Origin: Arcuatula senhousia
Taxonomy: Eukaryota > Mollusca > Bivalvia > Mytilida > Mytilidae
Direction: 5' to 3'
Length of the DNA stretch: 64,000 bases
Assembly (NCBI GenBank): GCA_963971305.1
Contig: CAXARO010001020.1
Coordinates: 1 to 64,000, forward strand
The notes below the pieces were generated by a model. That model saw only the letters and a list, made by a program, of their open reading frames with translations. It was not told the origin of the DNA and did not search any database. Below are positions 51,520 through 63,500 of the stretch, one piece after another (the stretch's first letter is position 1; each line of letters opens with the position of its first letter). The position numbers were made by a program, and so were the translations under genes.

Positions 51520-54500
51520 CTACAACGAAATTCGAACAGAAATTTTATATATATATACCCCTTGACTACACAGAAGGTGCAATCTACATAACTGTTGCTA
51601 TCCGCTAAGACAAATGTAGTGAAAGGACTTTCCACCACTGGCACTGTACAAGTGACTTATAATGAAATGCAGAAGAAATTAAAAGTTTAAGTAATGTTTA
51701 ATTATTGCTGTGTTTTAATTAAACAATTAAAATTGGGGATTATCAATAGAATCGTGGCCATTTTGAGCTGTGCTCGCTATCAATTTTAATAAATTTGATT
51801 TAATTGAGCCTTCTCTTACAGATCTGAACGATCTTTGACGTGAATTGAGTATTACTCTTCCTATGTGTGTCAGACGTGAGAGTAAGAAAGTAATGTAATT
51901 TTCATCCCTGACGCTTAGTTGTAGTAATTTGGCTCGTAACTATTTCAAATTGCTATCTTTTAAACGTACCACAAAGCCCACAAGTGACTGGACAAAAACT
52001 CCTCAAAGTTGTATCCGAACAAACATTGGTATTACTACATTTAACAATGGTGGAATCTACACAATTAACAGATGGCGCTTGGGTAGATGCTGTAATATAT
52101 AAAATGCTACTCTTTTATCTCATGGGACAGATTTAAAAAAAGCAATTCAAAACTCGAAGGCAATAGCCAAAGAGAAGGGTTTACTAAGAAAAATCACACA
52201 ACAAATAGCACACCCAAAACACAGTTAAGTTTCAAGTTAAATTATCAAAGTGCTGTCATATCTTATCCATTCAAAAATTTCATAGAAATTCTATCGACAC
52301 AAAAAATGTGGGGCATTCGGCATGAACCTCCTTAAGCTGCAATTATTGCATAATTTAAAAACGCGAATTTCTGTGAATGCCATTGAACTCACATGTCCCG
52401 AAATGGTATTTTGTTCCTTATGGTTGCAGAACACTTGTGACTTTAGTAATTATTCATTTATTTTGAAAAATTCACATTTTCCTTGACAAAATGAGTCGAT
52501 CGTTGATATTATATACAGCCCGTCTACCACTTGTGACAACGTAGATCATACATATTAAGCATTTTTAAAGGACACCATGATTGCATTTATTTGCAAAAAA
52601 ATGAACATTAGGTTTGGACAAATAAGAACTCAAGATCAACCGCCTGGAAAATGTTGTGACCTTGACCTTTAATCTATTGAGCCCAAGAGGCCCATTCCTT
52701 ACCCCATTCACGTGTAAGCTTTAATGTATGTAAATTTGATATAAGATTCTACCTAGGCGTTAACTTTTTATGTTGTTATTAACATTTCGTTTTATAATTT
52801 CTTACTTTTTCACATTTGACCTGTCCGACTTCAACGGGATTCTTCTTTACCTTGTAAGCTCTAATGCGTGTACTTTTCATTAAGTTCTGTTTTGGTGTTC
52901 AAAAGTATGCCCGGGTCATCAATACGGAGTGAATGACAGCGGGCGGACGGACGAAAGGCAGATCTATTCTCGCCCGCTCTCGCAAGAAAGCAAGGAAAAG
53001 AAATTGTGCAACTTAGGTTGGATTCTTTTTGTTGTAGGTAAGAACAAAACGAGAACAAAATGTGTAATTAACTATATCATTTGATGATTTGTCTACATTT
53101 GAATAATGACCATAAGTTCAAACTTGAATATTTTTAATGATATAGGTTTGAGCTCCTAGTTTGTATTTTTAAATCAGTTTGCTTGCTTTGATATTTTCAA
53201 TGTATTTGACGTGATCAATAATTAACTGCAATTTATACAGAAATGGTTTGGAGATATTGCCTTAGACTCACGCAGAGACATTTGTTCATTATTTTTTTTC
53301 TTTTGGCCTAGAAAATTACTTATTACGTCAGAGAAGAAATGAATTGGGATTTCAAAATTTTGTGCATCAAGCTTTCTTTGACAAATCGAAACGGGACGTT
53401 TTGCTAATACCCCAAAAGCTAATCTCATTTGCAATTTGTGTCAGGAATAAGTAGGAAACGAATACCACATTGTCTTTTAATGTAAAAATGGTATTGTAAT
53501 GGACAATAGAGCATTTATACAAGTCATCCAAATAACGAAAAAATGAAAGGTCTCCTTTCACTTTGTAATTTCAAGGTATTAAAAAACCTGTCATTATTTA
53601 TAAAAAATATATTATTGTTATGATTTTGTTATATTTTTCTAAACCACTTTAAAAATACTCATTCTGTTGTTTGTACAAAAGTTGAACTTATATGATATAA
53701 CCTCATGTAACACATGTAATACTGTGTCTGAGTGTATCAATAAAACTAGTAAAACTTGAAATTTTCAAATCGGTTAAGATGGGTATATTCATTTTTTTCC
53801 ACTGTCATAAAACTGTAAATAGAAGATAATGAGATGTGGAATAAGTGTACAATCACAACCTACAATATAAACGACATTTTAAAAAAATCGACAAAGGGAA
53901 ACAGCCAGCAACCTTTAATGTGTCCAGTGGTCGCTGCTCGCTTTTTTGCAATTGGCCCTGGATTAAAAATATACTACATATGATTCCTAAAGTGCCAATA
54001 AAGGACCCATTTCATGACAAAAAACAAATACCATAAATTCGTCGAATACAAAGATCAGCTTTAATAAAGATTTCTGGCTTTGAACAGGCACACAAGAGTG
54101 GTGGGTTTAAACTAGTTTTTGGGCCCAACCTTCTCCCCATTGATAACCAATAACAAAGCACAAACTAACACACAGAAAAATCAAATCGATAGAAGTTCAA
54201 TATAACAAAAGGAAACCTGAGACAAAATGACGACAAGAAAATAACGGAGATACTCTTCTGAAAAATTGATTTTTTAGATCGGAAAAAAGATAATGATTTT
54301 ATTTAGGGAGCGACCGTTTGATTTTTAGGGGGGGCTATGGTGAAATTTGAAATTAAAAGGCAGGATGGCAAAAATCCAGAAATAAAAAGGCAGGGCAGTG
54401 CTTTGACTAAAAAAGGGGCAGGATGGTATTTTTGGCTGAAAACATAATAGTTGCTCTAAAAATAAAACAAATTTGCGCGCTTGAAAAAAAATCCAGGCTT

Positions 54501-57500
54501 AACTTTTTCCAAAAATAAAAAGGCAAGACGAAGAAAATATCCATAGCCCCCATAAAAATCAAATGGTTGCTCCCTTATACTAATAAAAACACTTACGTGT
54601 CGATCCTGTAGATAAATATGAAGAAAAAGTTACCTCAAGACAAAATACTTTAAGGTTATTCAAAGTTCACTGTAAATTCCTGTAACTTTCGATCAAACCT
54701 AACAAAGTTCTAAACAATTTAAAATACATTAAAGGCATGATTCGTCTTTACATGAATGTAGCTTAAATAAAGGTAATAACAAAATTACCGAACTTGGAGA
54801 ATCAATCTCAAATGTCCATTAGACAAGACAAAACAAGAAATACATACCAGAACAATTGAAGATGGCAATGGTCCTGACTTGGTACAGGCATTTTAAAAGT
54901 TGACTGCAAAGGGTGAATATAAAAGTGACGATCACGCTTCTCGTTTGAAAAAAAATCGGCCATTCTAGTTCTCGGTCCGTTTGTGTGTGTGTGCTTGATC
55001 TGCATCGATAAAACGACATTGAATATAGCAGTGACCCCAATGAACTCCAATATGTGTACGTACCACATAGACCACAAGATTTTGCACAATGTGCACGCAC
55101 CCATTCAAGATAATATATAGGGCGGTCACAAACCCGATACTCTCTTTGATGGTCTGCACAGCTAGTAGCCGAAAGATGGTCCATACAGCCTGTTATATCT
55201 TGAAAGAAGAAATATGAATACAAATGAAGAGAATTGATGGAAGTTGAAGTCAGACAGTTGGTGCTACATCAATATCTATCTGTTTTTTATTTTTTGGGTT
55301 GATAGATGGGTGAGGGCATACATGTACATTATTTTGACAGATCATCTATGTTTTATCAGAAAAAAATGACGGAAAAAGGTTCCCACAATTCTTAAATGTC
55401 AAATCTTTGTACATTTGGGCTGCTTTACCTATTTTAATATTTATGGGTGACGATATTCAAAATGGTATCTGCCTGGTTCTTTTTTGAAAAACGATAACAA
55501 TAATAAAACTTTAGGTTATAATGAACGTGGAAGCAATTGATATTACAGATTTTCATGAGACAGGAAATATCTAAAGGGTTTGACAAAAGATCTATTACAT
55601 ATTCGATGAAAACATGTTTCTATTTCTTAGAAACCTTTAAAATAAGAAAAATTCAAGAATGGGTAAAATCATAATTTCAGAAAGAATGATATCACTAAAC
55701 TCTTTCTACAAGCAGCTGCATTTCATTTTTAAATGTATATATCTTTTCATTCATCATGACACAATCGGTTAAGATCGGAAAATTCCAGTTCCCTACACCA
55801 AACCCGCTGGATACTGAATGGCTGTACGGAATTGGCCGAGTTAAGACGACTGAACTAACGAATTTACCTGGTGTCAAGTGAGGTCTTGCTGTTGTGGAGG
55901 CTGTTGGTATTGTAGATTGTGTATAAATGACAACCAATGAATTGTTAGCATTTCCACCGATAGAATTAGGATTTCTTGCCGAGGTTTGCAGGGAACCAAA
56001 TGCACACTGAATAGATTCACAGCAGTTTCCAGGAACTTTTATTGCTTGGCACCGTGCAGGAATGTTGTAAAATTTTGCGCATCTATAATATTTACAAACG
56101 ACAGAGAAAATTAACTTATTTTTACTAATAAACTGTTGAAACTCTGATCTAAGAACTCGTACAAGAAATGTTTGCAATTTACATCTTGTATAAACAAAAC
56201 ATGATGCCTTATAGGGGTAGGTCAGATAACTCAGCCCAAGGACAAGTCGACCCGGGACAACTCGGGCTGGATTGTAAGACAAGTCGGACACATTTTAAAA
56301 GTGATGAGAAGTTAAAATTAATGCCTAAAATAATAAGGGAGTAACTGAAAATAAAAAATAAGGTTCAAAAGATAATATGAGTTCAAACTTAAGCAGGAAA
56401 GGTTTTTTCATAGCTTAACATTGGCAGTTTAGCTGCTTAAACCTTTGAAAAAGTGATTAGAATTTAAATTTAATTTGTAAAACATATATTTTTAATGTAA
56501 TGAAGATGTTGAACAAAAGAAAATAGGGGGTACCGTGCAATTTATTTTACCTTATATGAATGGAGGATTCCGAATAAAATGTCAAAAATCTCAAAAGCTG
56601 ACCATCCACTATCCTTAAATAAAATTGCAAGGGCATAATGAATCTGGTGCATAATATTACGCATACATGTGTAAATGAATCATTAAAGAAATTATTTTAC
56701 TTAAGCTTATTTGTCTCCTGTTTGTTTCTCATGATAATCAAGACCTCAAACGTTATTTGACTTACTTGTCTGTACATCTATAATATCCATGGCTAGCATC
56801 TTCACATACACATTCGACCCCACATGAAATGTTCCAGCTTTCACCGTGTCTGTATGCTTGACCCTTGTAAACACACCTGTCTATAGACAATGACGTTAAA
56901 ATGAAGCAATATGATCATAACAACATAAATATCGTCCTTTTATGAGCACTTTATATCTTGTGCCATTCTACGATTCTTTATTAGCACTTTATATATCTGA
57001 TGTCCACAAGACGTTGGCATGAAGCATTGTCATGACTGTAATAACTCGTATGGTGCAGTTTTAAATTGTATTTTTGAGTTACGAATGTTGAACCTTCTAT
57101 TCTGAAGACAAGGTGCAATACGGGCTTTTTTTGGCCAATCTCTATTTTAAGAATAAAATGAATTCTAAGTAAATTATAAAAATATATGTTATAAAAAATT
57201 CAAGTTAGATGATTAATCTTTGTTACTATATAGTTAGTCTTTTCCATGATATACCCTTGCTTATATTCTACAGAGGCCTTAAATAGGCCGAAGGTAAAAA
57301 CATGTAATGTTTCATGCCTATTTTGTTATTTTCAAAAGACAGCGAAAACGTAAAGCATGGATCTCTCAAAGGATTAAGTGAAATATAAAGTTTATTAAAA
57401 TATATGTGGTCTAAGTAGTCGAAGGCATCTAAAAATATTTATTACAAAAATGTCAATTTCCAGCTTGTTTTACAGAAATCCCATACATTTATCATGTTTT

Positions 57501-60500
57501 GTTTTGTTATTTTATATACTTTAATAAATAACATTAAAGTTGCTTCTTCAACTATAGATCAGTGGTCTACATTTTAAGTCTTACAAGGCTCAAAATATTG
57601 GCCTTATCATACCTAATTGTCCTTGAGCAAACTGAAAATGACGAGGAGCGAACCTGTTTTATTTGTTTTGCCTTGCCCCGTGTTCGACTCTTGGCAACGA
57701 TAACTATATAAAATTATGGATTAAACATGCAGTTTCTGTGTTGCAACACAGCTCACCAACCGCACCGCTGTCAATGATTCTTTAAAGGTATGCTAACTAT
57801 TAATAGTTACCACTATCCGCAGGTGGTGGTGGTACATCTAAAAGTAAAAAAAAACATAATAATATGAACAAGGGGTTACACTTATTCGTGCTAAGGATAG
57901 CCCAACTCGACCATTTGGAAAATAGGAAGTAGATGATTGACTGGAAAGGGGAGGTACGATACAACTCATAATAGGAAATTGTTGTACACAATTGTAAATC
58001 AACCCCTCCAGTAGAAGCTGAGAAATCTGTTATGAATAATTGTCTATCTTTGACCCTTAAAAAGTCTAAGTCAGCTCAGAAAACAGGAAGTATATGCGCA
58101 ACTGACCTGAAAAGGGGAGGCACGGTGCAAGTCATCATGTTTAACCTTTATACCAAATTTGAAATCACTCCCTTCAGTAGAAACCAAGAAATTCGTTACA
58201 AATGTTTGTTACGGTTGAACGGACGGGCGGACGCGTACGGACAGAAGGACGGACAAGGTGATTGCAATATAGCCCCTCTCTTACGAGTTTGGGTATACAG
58301 TAATTAAAACAATATGGAGTGATCAATTTCAAATGTCCGAGGGGTAGAAAGAATAAAATAAATAATGACCAGAAAAATTGAAGATCACACTTCCTAATAA
58401 TTCTCACTTTAAAGAAGCCTTTCAACGGGAATGATGATTTGAATCAGGTTTAATGACAACAAAACTTAATCATTTTATTGCGACTTAAGAAGAGCTCCCA
58501 TAAAAAAACTGAGGTGACATTATACGCTTTGGAAGGGTTCGCAGAACACATTCTGATTTTGATCGCTATATGGTGTCGATCGAATGGACCAAAAAAAATT
58601 ATCGTTTAAAGAAAGAGCCTTCCATTATGCCTGAAAAGTATATAATTGAGTTTTTATTCACTATCAAATTCCTGTTTAATGGCACATCAAGAACATGATG
58701 CACAATGAAATGTATTCAAAATCTGTCAAACTCGAAAATGGCCAGATTTCGTTAAACAGGAAGAAGGTAAGCGACAGACCTGAAATCAAGTCCCACGTTA
58801 TGGGACCCTACTCTGATGCTGTATACAAAATATCAAGTGGTTGTGATAAGTAGTTTTTGAGAAAAATGTTACAAAAAATCACCAAAAATCTACATTCATT
58901 GAGACTTACCACAAAAGTTGCAATATTTAAGACAACGATCTCGCGCCCACGGCTCATACGTCTTACATGTTGAGCGTCCGTATTCAGCACAATTTGATAT
59001 TTTATCTGTACATGGTGGAGGTGTTGGTTTAGATTTTGCTAAAAAATATTAAAATACTGCTTTAGAAATAGATACATGTGCATTACTTATTTTACTTTTT
59101 ATGTGATATTCTTGTCAGAATCTGTATAGCACTTTGTCAATATCCTTGGGGCTGAAGTTGCAGTATTTTGTAGTTGCTTCGATTGATTCCTTTTTAAACA
59201 GTTTGTTTTCGTTCTTCAAGTAAAATTCTGATGACAAGATGTTACTCCTTGAAATAGTCATATCCAGAATAACTTAATTTACCTATTGTACAAGCATCCG
59301 CTTAATTTTGGAATTTGAAAAGTGGTTAAGGTGGGTAATTTTGATTGAATGCACGAAAAATTATTCATTACGTACAAAGTCCACGGCCTGAAATAGAGCC
59401 ATATCCAGTGAAATTTCCAGTCATCTTTTCAAAGAAACACCGAGGTTCTTGGCAGCCGAGAGAATTCGTTACTAATGTGCACTCGTTTGGTAGGGACGAA
59501 TAGGTGGCACAACTAAAAGATAAGGTGGATTTTTTTGTTCGAAGCTACTCATGCGGACTTGACAATGTTCTAAATTATATTGTATGATGAAAGTGGGATA
59601 TTGTTCATGAAAAGATAAAAAAAAGAGTTGTCACACTGTATAGGCGTAACTTATATAAAAAAATAATTGCTTTGTGTTACTGCATCTGTTAGTACTTGTG
59701 GTTTTGACGTTTCTTTTCCTTGTTTGAGGAGAAGGTCTGTGTTTGACTATTTCAATACTGGATTTGGATTATATGTATTTTTATTCGACCTCGGGCCAAT
59801 CGTAAAACGGTGAACAGTGCCTACTGGCCTCATGGAAGGCTGCTGGCTGTTTTTTATTGTGGTCTTTCGTTATTACCTCTTGTTTATGTGAGTTGTGTAG
59901 TGTACTCTAATTTCACATCTCATTTCTTTTTGTAAACAGAAATAGTAATAGCTTGAACATAAATAAGGTTTACTTACATTTCAACACATCTGTACTCGCC
60001 GGATGTAGCATCAATACACCTGCAATTATAGTCCATTCCGTCTGTCCACGTTTCATCCTGTCCGTATGTTCTTTGTTTATAAAGACACCCAGCTGTATGA
60101 TAAAAAGAACAAGAGTGTGTTTCAGTTTAAACTTTTTCATTTTTCATCATTTTCGAATGCTCTTTCTTTATAAAAACAAGAACACAGATGTTTAAAGGGT
60201 ATACTTCCAAGCTAACGAAGAAAGACAAATAAATGCAGAGACACTCATGTCGCCGTTGACCGATCTTTAGGCATAATCACGACATCAAACTCCCCAGTCA
60301 GTCAGACATATCGGAGAAATTAAAGATCACAATGGTCCTGACTTGGTTCAGACATTTCAAAAGATATGAAAAACATTGAGCTCGCTAATAAGCATTTAAC
60401 GTGAGTAAAAAAACTTCATTTATTTCTTTAAATTCTTTTATCGACCAATTGTTTTTGAGGAAAAGATATACAACACACCAATTAGTTTAAACATATGTAT

Positions 60501-63500
60501 TTATTTATCCTGGATTGGGATACAAGCTTGATGCTAATGTGAATCCCTCTCCAGCAGTTTGCGAGTGTGGCCTTTGTAGCAGCCCCAATTGAACCTACTC
60601 TTATCGAATTCTACAAAGGGGTCTATAATGGGCATGGGGCATTGCTCTCAACCATTTTCGTCCCTTCCGAAGGACTAGCATCGTTCCATGATACCATCCT
60701 CGCACATGGTGTCAAAATAAATCGAGTCGGAAAATTTGTTCATGAAATTTTCACCCCGGACGAAGATAGAACCACGAACCTTGATGTAAGTAGCCCGACG
60801 CGTTTACCACTACACCACATCAATTAAAAATACTTTATATATTTACATACCTGATCCGTCTGATTTCTGTCCTTTTTGTCGATCAATGAAAGAATTCTGG
60901 GTGTTTTTGAAATTGCACACAGGTTTTTTGCAGCATGATTTATAATCCGGCACAAGAATACACTCAGACGGAAGGTTGTAGTAAATTGGACATCTAGTAA
61001 GAAGCAAAACATTGGGCATTCGAATGTGAAAAGTCAGAAAATGCAAAGGTCAGTCGACAAAAAAAGCAACACAAAGCGTAATAGTCACTGTACACAAAAC
61101 GACCAATCTGAAATAAGCAACACAATCTCAAGTCGAAACAAGGGGTTGAAAGGGCAAGCAATTAGTGCTTGTTGCTTCGCATCCGCATTGTTGTCGGCGA
61201 TCAATTCAGTGCATGTCAAATCGGGTTAAGACAAACCTGCATATGAAAATGCTTAGTGAGCGAGCTCAGAATACTACACGCATCACCATCATCATATTAC
61301 GACTGTCTGTCAAAGCATCAAAATTAAAGGGCAATATAGTTTTATTTTTTTCTGCCGGAGCAACCGTGTTCTGTTCTGTTCTCGAGTTCAGACATGTACT
61401 TATTATTGCAATAATTCGTGTTTTGTGTTTCAAATGCCCCCTTGGTGTCATCTGATTCTTTTATTTGAAGCAGTTCACAAAAGATGGTTTAAGCCGTCTT
61501 TGTCGACCACATTGACGGAAAAAGTTTGACGCAAAAGATAGAACTTTAACAAAAATACTAAACGTACTGGTTTCTACATTTATATGTTCCTGTCTGTCCG
61601 TCTATACACTGACAAGTGTAATCACACCCATCTGTCCATGTGTCCCCAGTATTGTATGTTTTTCCTTTGTAATGGCATGAATTATCTGCATTAAACAAGA
61701 CAACAAAAGTGCAAATCAAAATACTTGCAGTTATATGAAAGAGATATCAAATTTTGGGTTGTTTGTTTTTAAAGTAGCTTGATGTAAGATTTATGACTAA
61801 ACCGGTAATTTTATAGAAATTTATGTACCTTATTGTCAAGTTATTTTGTGTAAAATGGGTACTTCCTAACAATAAAATAAATGAACATCAGACTGAATCA
61901 CTAACTGCCTTTAGCGATAAAAAGTCAAGTAAATTATTTTTTTATTGATATTTAAAGAAATCATTGGTTAAAAACAGAATTAAAAAAAAACGAAATTCAA
62001 CCGTTTACACCTTAAAAATTCAAATTACTCACGGAAACCCTTATCAGCATCAGTTTCTACAAAAAAATGGAAGAAAGAACGTTTTTAAAAAACTTTTACA
62101 CAGTCCGGTTTCTGTCACATGTTAGTAGGCAACGCGACGGATGTGATATTTAGCAAGCACAGTCAGCAACTGGGCTTGCCCTTCCGAATCAACTTATTCT
62201 AGTTTCGTTCCGGACTGCTAACGTTCGAATGCCACACTATTACTTCTTTGCCTCTTTTTTATTAGTTTTAAAATATTTAAATATGACAATATTCAAAGCA
62301 GCAATAAATAAATTCTCATCAAATCTTGATATTCTTTGTTCATAATCATTTTTCCTTAAATGAATGGTGTTTATATAAATAAAATGCAGATATAAATGTT
62401 TTAAGGGGGTACAGATAACCTAAGGGAGACAACTCTTAAATATCATTTGAATGTTTTAGTCAGGCACAGTTTCTCAATGATCAAAATATGAAATGTTGAA
62501 GCTCCATCATGTTCAATGAAAATTTTCACAAGAAACCTACTAGTATCAGGGTTTGATTTTCTTAAGATTTTGCAAATTAATCACTAAAGTACATACTTTT
62601 GCAAATTTTCTGGAAAATAAACGACACAATTTTATTTTAGCCATAGTGTTAGTTACCCCCTTAAATAAAAAAAGGTAAAAAAAAAACATACGACAATGCC
62701 CACAGTATCGTCTGCATCGAACCATACTCCAAGGCCCGTAACTCTGACAGACAGAGGGTGAGTAATCTTGGCAATTGTTTATTTTGTCTTGACATGGTGG
62801 CTCCGGAGTGGTAAATAGGGCTAAAAACAAACAAAATAAAATACTTTATGTAGAGACCGATATAGAAATTATGTAAAAAGCGGATCCCCCATAGTGTACT
62901 GTAGTGTACTGTAGACGACAAAAAAATTAGTCCTAGCCTTATCTGATTAAATCTGATCTATAAATTGTTCCTTACTGTGTCTGCATGGTAGATCTGAAGA
63001 CATCCCATTCTACTTACTGTTCTGATGATTTTTTGAATTGACTAATCAGATTGCAGCTTCCAAAGTTATGGAAGGATTACTTCTCATGATAAATCCAGAG
63101 GATTCCAAAATGGTCATCAGAACAGAAAGTAGAAAGGGATCCGGATGTCTTTAGGTCTACCATTCGGAGACCTAGCGACTTTTGCCAAAAATGTGCACGA
63201 AAATTACAAAAGATTAGCAGAAAAGGATGAGGGTTTAAAGTTATAATCATAATCTGTAACCACTATTGCAATAATTTACGGTCACATTTTTTCTTTCGTT
63301 GCTAAAAGAATAGAATAATATGTAGAGCATTTACTGTTGAAAGTTTCCGATTTTTTGCATGGTCATTTTGAATTCGACTGACTTGAGGGTGCACCTCCAA
63401 TGTAATGTTAATTTATTGTATTTTGATTAAGCAAAGATAGGGGAGGGGCTGTAACAATCAAGAACTGTTTATCATTCCAGAGTACTAGAGTATATTCTCG

